Below are positions 34,457 through 42,920 of a DNA stretch of 64,000 nucleotides, in pieces; the first letter of the stretch is position 1, and each line of letters opens with the position of its first letter. The notes below the pieces were generated by a model. It did not search any database, was not told the DNA's origin, and saw only the letters and a list, made by a program, of their open reading frames with translations. The stretch spans positions 372,001 through 436,000 of the forward strand of contig NZ_BMCS01000001.1 in assembly GCF_014635305.1 (NCBI RefSeq), read 5' to 3'. Origin of the DNA: Williamsia phyllosphaerae (GTDB lineage Bacteria > Actinomycetota > Actinomycetes > Mycobacteriales > Mycobacteriaceae). The translations under genes and the position numbers were made by a program.

Positions 34457-35689
34457 TCACTGCTTTCTGAGAATAATGATCGAGGTCACTGCTTCCTCGC
34501 CGCGATGAAACCCTCCGCCGTTCTCCGCCAACGCCAACCGTGCGCCGTCGACCTGTCGGGACCCGCACCTGCCGCGCAGTTGCTCGGTCAGCTCGAATAC
34601 CTGACCGAGTCCGCTGGCCCCGATCGGATGGCCCTTGGACTCCAGGCCACCGGAGGTGTTGATCGGGATTCGGCCGCCGAGTTCTGTGTCGCCGCGCGCC
34701 GCAGCCGGGCCACCCTCCCCTGGGGGCACCAAACCGAGCATCTCGCTTTGCAGGACTTCGGCGAAAGCAGCTGCGTCGTGGACCTCGGCGACATCGATGT
34801 CGGCCGGGGCCACACCTGCACGCTCGTAGGCTGCCGTGGAAACCATCTGGCTGATGTGTCCGTCGAATGTGGTTATGTCGCGGTCAGTTCCGGTCCCGAT
34901 CACCGATGCGAGGACCTCGACGGGATGAGCGGTGCGTAGCTTGCGGAGTCCTTCATCACTGCACAGCACCACCGCGGCGGCCCCATCGGTGACCGGTGCG
35001 CACATCGGGACTGTGAGCGGATAGGACAACTTGCGTGCCGAGAGAACCTCGTCGGTCGTCATCGCTTTGCGGTAATGCGCCCGCTCGTTGTCGACGGCGT
35101 GTCGGTGGTTTTTGGCCGCCACGGCGGCGATCTGCTCTGCGGTCGTGCCGTACAAGCGCATGTGTTGGCGTGCCATCGCGGCATAGATGTCCATGAAAAT
35201 GGACCGATTGCCATCGCCCGCGTCGTCGTCCGAGCCGCCGAGCTGGTGCAGCGTGTCCTGCAGCAGTTCGGGTCGCGATACGTCGTAACCCTGGTTGAAC
35301 AGCGCCATCGTTCGGGGCGCGTCGCCGATGTGCATCTTTTCCGTACCGACCGCCAACGCCACATCGGCGTCGCCGGCGCGGATGAACGTCGCAGCGAGGT
35401 TGAACGCGGTGGCGCCAGTGGCGCAGGCGTTTTCCACGTTATAGATAGGAACGCCTTGGATTCCCATCTCCCGCAGCGCAATCTCTCCCGAGATCATGCC
35501 CTGATCGTGCAAGATGCCATTCGTCGTCGACGCGAAGAACGCGACGTCCACCGCCTGGGGCCCGACACCTCGACCAGAGTCGCTCAGTACCTCGCGCACC
35601 GACCATCGCGCCAACTCGTAGTTCGAGTGCTCACGGTGGATGCCGAACGGCGTCATACCCACCCCTGCAACCCACACCCGATTCGCCAC
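34457..35689 (-). CDS. SCP2-type thiolase / lipid-transfer-like acetyltransferase
   Basis: About 410 residues of the thiolase-like superfamily, SCP-x branch. It has the nucleophile-region Cys in VENACATGATAF and the C-terminal GGLESKGHPIGASGLGQ block, but lacks the C-x-G end motif of classical thiolases. Such enzymes are common in side-chain degradation of steroids and cyclic terpenoids in Mycobacteriales. The start is probably GTG 35689 with AAGGTGG upstream; ATG 35707 is an alternative. It is first in an operon with a CoA ligase and then PucR, and divergent from a fumarylacetoacetase-family gene. Confidence 0.8.
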   Translation of the reverse strand: MANRVWVAGVGMTPFGIHREHSNYELARWSVREVLSDSGRGVGPQAVDVAFFASTTNGILHDQGMISGEIALREMGIQGVPIYNVENACATGATAFNLAATFIRAGDADVALAVGTEKMHIGDAPRTMALFNQGYDVSRPELLQDTLHQLGGSDDDAGDGNRSIFMDIYAAMARQHMRLYGTTAEQIAAVAAKNHRHAVDNERAHYRKAMTTDEVLSARKLSYPLTVPMCAPVTDGAAAVVLCSDEGLRKLRTAHPVEVLASVIGTGTDRDITTFDGHISQMVSTAAYERAGVAPADIDVAEVHDAAAFAEVLQSEMLGLVPPGEGGPAAARGDTELGGRIPINTSGGLESKGHPIGASGLGQVFELTEQLRGRCGSRQVDGARLALAENGGGFHRGEEAVTSIIILRKQ

Positions 35690-36004
35690 TACTGCGCCAC
35701 CTTCCATCAGGCTGCGCGTCACGCGACTGCGCAGGTACTAGTAATTCTGTTTGGCGACATGACCGACCACCACGTCCTGCGAACCAACAGACCGGCGGGG
35801 GTTTCGTATCAGCAGACAACCGGACCCGACGTGGCGTTGGCACCGACAATGCCGGTTAAGCGACCGATTCGACGATGTCGCCAGGTTGTTCACGGGCACG
35901 ACCGCGCTGCCTCGGCGTTGTCCCGGTGGACGTTGACGTAGCCAGGCGACTCGGATCGGATGAACAGCGAGTTCCCGACGTCGCGACCCAAGGAGTGTTC
36001 AAAA
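35690..36004. other. Divergent promoter region, thiolase-like / FAH-family genes
   Basis: About 315 bp between oppositely directed genes. It includes the palindrome TACTAGTA near 35737-35744 and an AAGGAG Shine-Dalgarno shortly before ATG 36005. No gene is seen. It should contain promoters for both operons. Confidence 0.5.
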
Positions 36005-37000
36005 ATGCTGCTAGTGACCTTCATGCGCGATGACACGCAGTGTCTTGGAGCGGTGTCTAAAGACACCGTTGTCGACCTCGAGGCAGCGCGCAGCGTCCTG
36101 CGGCCACAAATGCCAAGCGCCGACTTCCAGTCCATGATCGCCTTCTTCGAAACTGGATCCCGAGGCCTCGATAACGGCGCGGCACTTGTAGATGCGGCGC
36201 TGGCCGAAGGCGCCGAGCTCGTCGGCGGAAACGGCCGCCCCATACTGACCGGCAGAGACGATGTGCGACTGCTGTCACCGGTCCCCCGACCTCGGCGTAT
36301 GCGCGATTTCCTCACCCACCTCGAGCATTACCGGCGATCGTTCGGCATCGAACCTCCCGCGCCGCTGCAGCAGTTTCCGATCAGCTACAACGGCAACCAC
36401 GAAGCGATCCTCGGTCCCGGCGACGACATTCCGTGGCCGGCATACAGTGACCAACTCGACTTCGAACTCGAACTGGGCTTCTTCGTTTCCCGCGCAGGAC
36501 GCGACATCTCCGTTGCCGACGCTCCGTCATACATCGCCGGCATCACCATCTTCAACGACGTCAGCGCACGAGACATCCAATCGTTCGAGATGTCCGCCCA
36601 AGTGGGTCCGGCGAAGGGAAAAAACTTCGCCAACGTGATCGGCCCCGCCGTCTTGACCTACGACGAAGTCGATCTCGATGACCTACAGGTCACCGCACGC
36701 ATCAACGGCGAAAAGTGGGCCCAGGGGTCCGCAGTAGATCAGTCCTACTCGTTCGAAGAGGTACTCGCCTGGGCCAGCTACGGCGAAGACACAGTGCCCG
36801 GAGAATTCATCGGCACCGGCACCGTCGGCGGCGGCTGCGGAATCGAGCTCGACCGGTGGATCCAACCCGGCGACGTCATCGAACTCGAAGCCACCGGGAT
36901 CGGGGTGCTCAAGAACCAGGTCGGCGCGAGAGAACTCAAAACGCAGTCAGCGGGCCTGCCCGGGTTCTCGCACTACCCACCACGATTCGGCGCCAATTAG
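36005..37000 (+). CDS. Fumarylacetoacetate hydrolase (FAH)-family protein
   Basis: A 331-residue FAH-family enzyme. The C-terminal catalytic domain shows the metal-binding acids in DFELELGFFVS (Glu/Glu) and IAGITIFNDVSARDIQ (Asp), and GKNFANVIGPAV. An N-terminal domain of about 90 residues precedes it. Members hydrolyse or decarboxylate C-C bonds of acylpyruvate-like products. It starts an operon with an alpha/beta hydrolase and a SnoaL-like protein. An upstream ring-cleavage enzyme is not in view, so the substrate is open. Confidence 0.85.
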   Translation: MLLVTFMRDDTQCLGAVSKDTVVDLEAARSVLRPQMPSADFQSMIAFFETGSRGLDNGAALVDAALAEGAELVGGNGRPILTGRDDVRLLSPVPRPRRMRDFLTHLEHYRRSFGIEPPAPLQQFPISYNGNHEAILGPGDDIPWPAYSDQLDFELELGFFVSRAGRDISVADAPSYIAGITIFNDVSARDIQSFEMSAQVGPAKGKNFANVIGPAVLTYDEVDLDDLQVTARINGEKWAQGSAVDQSYSFEEVLAWASYGEDTVPGEFIGTGTVGGGCGIELDRWIQPGDVIELEATGIGVLKNQVGARELKTQSAGLPGFSHYPPRFGAN

Positions 37001-37190
37001 CCAGCCGATTCAGTTGTTCACGAGTCCACCCGCGCCGGGTAGACGTTGGATTCGACGCCAATGACATGGGTCACATCGATCGCAGATGATTGTTTTTGTC
37101 ACACCGACAAGGCCAGTTTCGTCCCAGCCTTAACGCCACCGTCCGCGCTCGACGCCGGGCATCCACCCACAGAAGGAGGCGCCTCACGCC

Positions 37191-38243
37191 ATGGATCTAC
37201 TACCTGGAGTGCGGTCCGCAACCGTCGACACCTCGCGTCTGCGCGTGCACTACATCGAGTCAGGGGCCACCGACGGACAACCGGTCCTGCTGATTCACGG
37301 CAATCTCTCGACCGGCCGGTTCTACGAGCACGTGATGACCGACATCCCCTCGCACTACCGGGTCATCGCACCAGACATGCGTGGGTTCGGCCGGACCGAA
37401 CGCGCACCGATCGACGCGACTCGCGGGCTCTCCGACTGGGCCGATGACATCGTCGCGCTGCTCGACGCCCTCGACATCACCGAGCCCCCGCACCTCGTCG
37501 GATGGTCCACAGGCGGCGGCGCGATCGCCCGCTTTGTCATCGAGGGCCACGCGGCCGCGTCGCTGACCCTGATCGATCCGGTAGCGCCCTTCGGATTCGG
37601 CGGGGTCGGACTCGACGGGTCGCCCTGGTACGACGACTACGCCGGCAGCGGCGCCGGAATGGTCAACCCCACCTTCCTCGAACACCTCACAGCCGGAGAC
37701 CGATCAACCGACAGCCCATTCTCCCCGCGCAACGTCATGCCGCCCACATTCTGGGGCGGCGACCCCGCCGACCCCTCAGACCTGTCGGCCCTGTTACTCG
37801 AGGAAACGTTCACCACCTGGATCGACGAGAACAACTTCCCCGGCGACATCGCCGCATCCGACAACTGGCCCGGGACCGCACCCGGAACACGCGGCATCTT
37901 GAATGCCCTCTCACCCAAATATCTGCACTGGAACGAGATCGTCGACCTGCAGGACAAGCCGCCGATTCTATGGAGCCACGGCGGCGAGGACTCGATCATT
38001 TCCGACGCATCGACCTGGGACGCCGCGGTACTCGGAGCGGCCGGCCTCATACCGGGTTGGCCCGGGGCCGACACCTGCCCCACCCAGCCCATGGTCACCC
38101 AGATCCGCAACGTCCTTGGCGAATACGAGCAGCGGGGTGGACGGGTAGTACACAACTGGATCGACGGTGTACGCCACCTGCCCATCATCGAAGCCCGCGA
38201 CGAATGGCTCACCGCGTTCACCGCATTCATCCAACAAGCCTGA
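37191..38243 (+). CDS. Alpha/beta hydrolase
   Basis: A 350-residue alpha/beta hydrolase. The oxyanion motif is LIHGNLSTG; the nucleophile elbow GWSTGGG has Ser at about 109; a late DGVRHLP provides the His. There is a long cap insertion (about residues 145-240). AAGGAGG precedes ATG 37191. It could be a C-C bond hydrolase, esterase or lactonase acting before or after the FAH-family enzyme. The family is certain, the reaction is not. Confidence 0.85.
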   Translation: MDLLPGVRSATVDTSRLRVHYIESGATDGQPVLLIHGNLSTGRFYEHVMTDIPSHYRVIAPDMRGFGRTERAPIDATRGLSDWADDIVALLDALDITEPPHLVGWSTGGGAIARFVIEGHAAASLTLIDPVAPFGFGGVGLDGSPWYDDYAGSGAGMVNPTFLEHLTAGDRSTDSPFSPRNVMPPTFWGGDPADPSDLSALLLEETFTTWIDENNFPGDIAASDNWPGTAPGTRGILNALSPKYLHWNEIVDLQDKPPILWSHGGEDSIISDASTWDAAVLGAAGLIPGWPGADTCPTQPMVTQIRNVLGEYEQRGGRVVHNWIDGVRHLPIIEARDEWLTAFTAFIQQA

Positions 38244-38336
38244 TCGAAAACACCACTTCGATCACGACACAGCAACGGCCGGCGGTATCCAAACGGACAT
38301 CGCCAACCCGAGCTTGAAACAAAGGAGTCACAACAC

Positions 38337-38966
38337 ATGTCCGACACCGAAACTCGTCTCGCCGCACTCGAACGCGACCTCGACGATCTGCGCAGCCGCG
38401 AAGCCATCCGCGACGTCCTGCACCGCTACTGCCGCGGAGTCGATCGGCTCGACGCAGAGGTCCTCAAAGCCTGCTACCACGACGACGCCTACGACACCCA
38501 CTGGTTCGCCAACGGCCCAGCCCAGCCGTTCGCCGAGTGGGTCGTGGCTGAGGTACTCCCCCACGCCCACACCACCGTCCACTCCCTCACCAACGAGATC
38601 ATCGAGTTCGCCGGCGACCGCGCGTTCGTGGAGAGCCACGTGCACGTACTGCACGAAATGGCAGTTCCCGGACAGAACCCCGACAAGCCCTACCTGCATC
38701 AGTTGGTCGAATGCCGGTACATCGACATTTTCGAGCGACGCGAGGGGATCTGGAAGATCCTGTACCGCCACTCGCTGGTCGACAACACCGTCGAGTTCGA
38801 GGTCCCCGTCTACCCGGTACCGCTGCCCGAACCGGCGATGGGCAAACGCACCAAAGACGACGCCGTGTACGCAGGGTTCGACCTCGAGAAGTTGCGGCCC
38901 GAGGACATTCGAATGAACTTCTTCGCCCCCTTCGTCGAACGAAACTCAGCTGAGGCCCAGTCGTGA
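38337..38966 (+). CDS. SnoaL-like (NTF2-fold) protein
   Basis: A 209-residue SnoaL-like/NTF2-fold protein. The N-terminal helix (SREAIRDVLHRYCRGVDRLD) and the central H-V-L-H strand are typical. Members include hydratases, isomerases, dehydratases and hydroxylating-dioxygenase small-subunit relatives. It is third in the FAH - hydrolase - SnoaL - membrane protein operon, and its stop overlaps the next start. Without an alpha subunit nearby, it is more likely an isomerase/dehydratase than a dioxygenase subunit. Confidence 0.8.
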   Translation: MSDTETRLAALERDLDDLRSREAIRDVLHRYCRGVDRLDAEVLKACYHDDAYDTHWFANGPAQPFAEWVVAEVLPHAHTTVHSLTNEIIEFAGDRAFVESHVHVLHEMAVPGQNPDKPYLHQLVECRYIDIFERREGIWKILYRHSLVDNTVEFEVPVYPVPLPEPAMGKRTKDDAVYAGFDLEKLRPEDIRMNFFAPFVERNSAEAQS

Positions 38967-39451
38967 GTACTACCACCGCCACCCGCTCATCCATCCGCAC
39001 CCTGGGAGGTTTCGCAGTACTCGCCGGCGCTGGGTCGATACTGTCGATCATCAGCCTCATCGGGCCGACGTGGTTGTTCAGCCCCGCCCAGCCCGCGGCC
39101 GGTGTTCCCGAAATGTCGCTGGACTTCGCGACACTCGGCGACATCACCGCAAGTAGCCCGTCGACTGTCCAGTCCTCCTACTTCGGGTGGCTCGGGTGGA
39201 CGCTAGTGATCGTCACAATTGCGGCCGCGGCAGCGGCGATCGTGACGCGGATAAGACTGCTCGCCGCCGCAGAGGGCGTCATCGCCCTAGTCGCACTCGT
39301 CGTGACAGTCTTCGCGGTCAAAGGCCCGCTCAGCTGGGGAGGGTTCTACGACGCCATCCCGAACATGCGCATCGGCGGATACCTGATCACCATCGGCCTC
39401 GTGCTGATCATCGCCCACGCTGCAGGGACGTCACGCCGCTCGCGAGCGTGA
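38963..39451 (+). CDS. Four-helix membrane protein of unknown function
   Basis: A 162-residue protein with four hydrophobic segments (about residues 14-36, 74-93, 97-117 and 136-152). An extracytoplasmic loop lies between the first two. No family recognised. GTG 38963 overlaps the SnoaL-like stop (GTGA), so it belongs to the same operon and may aid uptake of the substrate. Confidence 0.7.
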   Translation: MSTTTATRSSIRTLGGFAVLAGAGSILSIISLIGPTWLFSPAQPAAGVPEMSLDFATLGDITASSPSTVQSSYFGWLGWTLVIVTIAAAAAAIVTRIRLLAAAEGVIALVALVVTVFAVKGPLSWGGFYDAIPNMRIGGYLITIGLVLIIAHAAGTSRRSRA

Positions 39452-39644
39452 CAATAAGCCCGGTAGGCACCGCCGCAACATCAAAGGCAGCGGTGTCTAC
39501 CCGGGTGAGTCAATAACCCATGCACACAAACCGGCCCCGCGCCAAGTCACCAGCCGACAAAACTCAGGGAGGCAAGCACGAGATGCCCCCAGCCCTGCCA
39601 CAACACACCCGTATGCTGGGGTCAGCCCGCCCGGTGCGTGGATC

Positions 39645-39857
39645 ATGACATCAGCTCAACCACCCACACCTGCGGGCCGAACCCCTCCTAAGTCGGCGCA
39701 TCGCGCGAACCAGCCTGAATTCGTCTTCCGGACCGCATTTTCGTCACTCTGCGACTACTGCAGCGGCCATATCGCTGCTGGCGCTACCGCCACCAAAATC
39801 GACAACCGATACATCTGCGCTACCTGCACCGGCGGCGGCACCCGGCCAGAGAACTGA
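39645..39857 (+). CDS. Small zinc-ribbon-like protein (70 aa)
   Basis: Encodes 70 residues with two CxxC pairs (CDYC and CATC) about 20 residues apart, the layout of a zinc ribbon, after a Pro-rich N-terminus. The Shine-Dalgarno is poor and no family is recognised. Supported mainly by the cysteine spacing. Confidence 0.4.
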   Translation: MTSAQPPTPAGRTPPKSAHRANQPEFVFRTAFSSLCDYCSGHIAAGATATKIDNRYICATCTGGGTRPEN

Positions 39858-40052
39858 CACCACCGCCAATCAGCAACCTAAGACCTCCTACGAGGCAAGC
39901 GGCGTGCGGAACCCGGACCCAGACAGCCCAGAAGGCACCCCACACGCCTCTGTGATCAGCAGTATTGCCTCAACCTGACACATCGTAATGTTATCGGCCT
40001 GCCGAATATGCTGTGCAGTATTGGTTTTGGTGCTGATCTGACATAACCGGGT
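39858..40052. other. Intergenic region, nothing recognised
   Basis: About 195 bp between the small zinc-ribbon-like gene and the 3' end of the convergent tetR gene; no gene or clear hairpin seen. Confidence 0.4.
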
Positions 40053-40661
40053 TTAGGGCGATAGCTGACGCTCGAGTCCGTTGATGATGGTGCGTATGCC
40101 GTAGGCGAATCTGGTGGCCGGGTCGCTGGTGAAGGTGTCGTAAAACAGTCGATCGAGGTCATCGTCATCCCCATCGGGTGGTTCGGGGCGCCGATGTTCG
40201 GGTCCGTCGACGCCGAACATAGCTTGTTCTTCGATGGTGTGACCGAGTACGTAGTGTCCGATGATGGTCAGGGCGGCTGCCGCTTCGGATCGGTCGAAGC
40301 CTGCTCGGCACAGTGCGTCGATACCGGCTCTGGCGATGGCCAGGGTGTTTTGGTCGGTCGTGTAGGTCCCAGCCATGACCCGGGCACCGTCGCGATGGGC
40401 CATGAGCGCTGAACGCAGGCGGTGGGCCAGGATGTCGAGTTGCTCGGCCCATGGCGCCGGGGGTAAATCGTCGCCGACGCCCTCCACCAGGGCGCCCGCG
40501 ACCGCTTCGAGTAGTGCCAGCTTGTTCGTGAAGTGCCAGTAGAGGCCGCCCTGCTGGACGCCCAGGTGCGCCCCCAGCTTGCGCATCGTCAGCCCGTCGA
40601 GGCCTTTGGCATCGAGTAATTCGATTGCGCCCCTAAGGACATCGTTTCGTCGCAGTTGCAC
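40053..40661 (-). CDS. TetR-family regulator (TetR_C_1-type)
   Basis: A 202-residue TetR protein. The helix-turn-helix is at residues 6-50 (LDGLTMRKLGAHLGVQQGGLYWHF), and the C-terminal domain resembles the tetracycline-repressor type, with an Asp-rich tail. The start is GTG 40661 with AAGGAG, spacing 6. It is divergent from the siderophore-interacting protein gene. A perfect TGAACA-C-TGTTCA dyad sits between them and is the probable operator. Confidence 0.87.
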   Translation of the reverse strand: MQLRRNDVLRGAIELLDAKGLDGLTMRKLGAHLGVQQGGLYWHFTNKLALLEAVAGALVEGVGDDLPPAPWAEQLDILAHRLRSALMAHRDGARVMAGTYTTDQNTLAIARAGIDALCRAGFDRSEAAAALTIIGHYVLGHTIEEQAMFGVDGPEHRRPEPPDGDDDDLDRLFYDTFTSDPATRFAYGIRTIINGLERQLSP

Positions 40662-40731
40662 ACCGCTCTCCTTCGCTTGCGGCTGATCGCCTCGACACAC
40701 ACCTTGACTCAATACTAAGTGTAGCCTAACT

Positions 40732-40744
40732 TGAACACTGTTCA
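40732..40744. promoter_or_regulatory. Candidate TetR operator TGAACA-C-TGTTCA
   Basis: A perfect 13-bp dyad followed by a further TTGAAC half-site, in the 118-bp gap between tetR (starting 40661, minus) and the SIP gene (starting 40780, plus). Confidence 0.55.
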
Positions 40745-40779
40745 TTTGAACATCGCTCAAGTTGTGGAGGTCGTGTTCG

Positions 40780-41592
40780 ATGGGTGTGATCCCAAAAGTG
40801 CAACGCCCAAAGAGTCGGCGGATGACCGCGTTGACGGTCATCGACAACGTCGAGATCAGCCCTAGCTTTCGACGAGTCACCGTGGGCGGCGAGGGTCTGG
40901 TCGATCTGGACCACATGGGCTTCGACCAGAGTGTTCGCCTGTTCTTCCCCAGGGACGGACAGCGCGAGTTGCGGATGCCGACGGTGTCGAACGATGCCTG
41001 GTTGGGGCAGTTCCTGCTTCAGTCCAAGTCGCGGCGGCCGTGGGTGCGCAACTACACCATCCGACAGTTCAGGCCCGACGACCTCGAGATCGACATCGAC
41101 TTCGTGCGCCACGGAGACGCCGGCCCGGCATCGGGGTGGGCCGAGCATGCGCGGCCGGGCGATCCGGTGGGGATCTTCGACGAAGGCATCACCTACCTAC
41201 CGCCGTCAGATGCCCAATGGCATCTGCTGGCCGGGGAGGAAAGTGCGGTGCCGGCAGTCCTGTCGATCCTCGAGTGCGTTCCCGATGATCTGCGTGTCGA
41301 GGTGTTCCTCGAAGTGCCCACGGCCTCCGACATCCCGGAGAAGGTGTCGGCCCCGGAGTCCGCACAGATTCACTGGGTCGTCCGTGATGAACCGACCGAG
41401 GTGCCCGGGACCCGGCTGCTGCGGGAGATGAGGGGCGCGACCCTGCCTCGAGGAAAGTTCTATACCTGGGTTGCCGGCGAACACACGTTGCCGACAGGAC
41501 TGCGCCGGCATCTGGTCAACGATCGAGGAATACCTAAGTCCGATATCACCTTCGGCGGATATTGGCGGTACGGCAAGAGCAGCCCGGGCTGA
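40780..41592 (+). CDS. Siderophore-interacting protein (FAD/NAD(P)H ferric reductase family)
   Basis: A 270-residue SIP-family flavoprotein. The N-terminal FAD-binding domain carries RRPWVRNYTIRQF (R-x-Y-T/S-x-R flavin motif, about residues 85-97). The C-terminal NAD(P)H domain includes LAGEESAVPAVLSIL and ends in FGGYWRYGKSS. It reduces ferric siderophores in the cytoplasm to release iron. ATG 40780 has GGAGG upstream. No siderophore transporter is adjacent. Control by the divergent TetR is likely. Confidence 0.88.
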   Translation: MGVIPKVQRPKSRRMTALTVIDNVEISPSFRRVTVGGEGLVDLDHMGFDQSVRLFFPRDGQRELRMPTVSNDAWLGQFLLQSKSRRPWVRNYTIRQFRPDDLEIDIDFVRHGDAGPASGWAEHARPGDPVGIFDEGITYLPPSDAQWHLLAGEESAVPAVLSILECVPDDLRVEVFLEVPTASDIPEKVSAPESAQIHWVVRDEPTEVPGTRLLREMRGATLPRGKFYTWVAGEHTLPTGLRRHLVNDRGIPKSDITFGGYWRYGKSSPG

Positions 41593-41651
41593 TTCCCCGC
41601 GGCACGCACAGTCCTGACCATTGCCGTTGGTTTCGCATGCGACCTACTAGC

Positions 41652-42734
41652 TGTACCCGGACAGGACGTTGGTAGCAGGCGTGTCGGGTTGAAGTAGGGA
41701 GAACCTCCGGGTGGGGTGTGGCTTGTCGAAGGCCCATCACCACTCCGGAGGTTCTCGTGTCCCACCGTAATGCCCGCACCACCGTCCATGGCCGAAGGCT
41801 GATCGTCGAGCGCCACCGAGCTGGGTGGCCGCAATCGCATATCGCTGCAGCGATGGGCGTCTCACGCAAATGCATCAAGACCTGGATCGATCGCCACGCC
41901 GCCGAGGGTGAGGCCGGTCTTGTGGACAGATCCTCACGCCCGCACAGGATGCCGACGCGGACCAGTAGTGCGGTTGAGGACCGTATCGTTGCGCTACGAC
42001 GTGAGCAGCGGCGTGGCCCGGACTGGATCGGACCAGAACTCGGTGTGCCCGCTCGCACCGTCCCACGGGTGCTGCGCCGGCACGCCATGCCGTATCTGTG
42101 TGAGCTCGATCCACTCACCGGGGCGGTGATCCGGGCGTCGAAAACCACCGCGACCCGCTACGAACGCGACCGGCCGGGTGAGTTGGTCCACATGGACGTC
42201 AAAAAGCTCGGCCGTATCCCCGCCGGCGGTGGCTGGAAAGCGCGAGGCCGCGCCGCGGGCTCGTCGGCTCGAAATCGTTCTGTCCCTGTTGGATTCGACT
42301 ATGTGCACTCGATGGTCGATGATCACTCGAGGCTGGCGTACTCAGAAATCCTGGCCGACGAAAAAGGCGTGACCTGCGCTGGTTTCCTCACCCGCGCCAT
42401 CGCGTACTTCGCCGACCACGGTATCGATCGGATCGAGCGATTGATGACCGACAACGCCTGGGCGTACCAACACTCCCTGCGAGCTGTGTGTGCCGACCAC
42501 GCGATCACGCAAAAGTTCATCAAGCCTCATTGCCCCTGGCAGAACGGGAAAGTCGAACGACTCAACCGCACCCTGGCCACCGAGTGGGCCTACCGACACC
42601 CCTACACCAGCAACGCCGAGCGCACCGCAGCCCTTGCACCCTGGCTCGAGAACTACAACACTGACCGCCGTCACAGCGCACTCGGCGGACACCCACCCAT
42701 CAGCCGCCTGTCACCAACCTGATGTCCGGGTACA
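41652..42734. mobile_element. IS481-family insertion sequence with 6-bp target duplication
   Basis: A 1083-bp element. Terminal inverted repeats begin TGTACCCGGACA (41652-41663) and end TGTCCGGGTACA (42723-42734), with similarity continuing inward (GTTGGT). The flanking direct repeat ACTAGC is present at 41646-41651 and 42735-42740. It holds one transposase gene that fills the element. The intact ends, intact gene and perfect target duplication suggest a recent, possibly active insertion. Confidence 0.93.
41757..42722 (+). CDS. IS481-family DDE transposase
   Basis: A 321-residue transposase. An N-terminal helix-turn-helix (SHIAAAMGVSRKCIKTWIDRH) precedes the integrase catalytic core. The DDE residues are visible as VHMDVKKLG, RLMTDNAWAY and NGKVERLNRTL, the last with the conserved Glu. 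The start is GTG 41757 with GGAGG at 41746-41750. The stop is at the start of the right inverted repeat. No frameshift, so it should be functional. Confidence 0.93.
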   Translation: MSHRNARTTVHGRRLIVERHRAGWPQSHIAAAMGVSRKCIKTWIDRHAAEGEAGLVDRSSRPHRMPTRTSSAVEDRIVALRREQRRGPDWIGPELGVPARTVPRVLRRHAMPYLCELDPLTGAVIRASKTTATRYERDRPGELVHMDVKKLGRIPAGGGWKARGRAAGSSARNRSVPVGFDYVHSMVDDHSRLAYSEILADEKGVTCAGFLTRAIAYFADHGIDRIERLMTDNAWAYQHSLRAVCADHAITQKFIKPHCPWQNGKVERLNRTLATEWAYRHPYTSNAERTAALAPWLENYNTDRRHSALGGHPPISRLSPT

Positions 42735-42796
42735 ACTAGCGCCTCGTCGTCGATCACCATCACGCGGATCGACGAATCGACGGGAAAATTGGCCAT
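42735..42796 (-). pseudogene. N-terminal fragment of a response regulator at the IS edge
   Basis: On the minus strand ATG 42796 begins a peptide running through IRVMVIDDEAL, a receiver-domain start with the acidic pair, and stops at the IS target site. Restoring the pre-insertion sequence does not yield the rest of a receiver domain, so the gene was already truncated before the IS arrived. Confidence 0.55.
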
Positions 42797-42920
42797 GCGC
42801 GGAGTCTAGGACCCGGATACATGCCTCCGGTGCGCTCGACGGGCAGCTCCAGCCAGGTGGCGGGACGCAGCATCCGAATGACCGATGCGCCCGCCGCGTC
42901 ACTTTCGAGACGGTGGGGAC

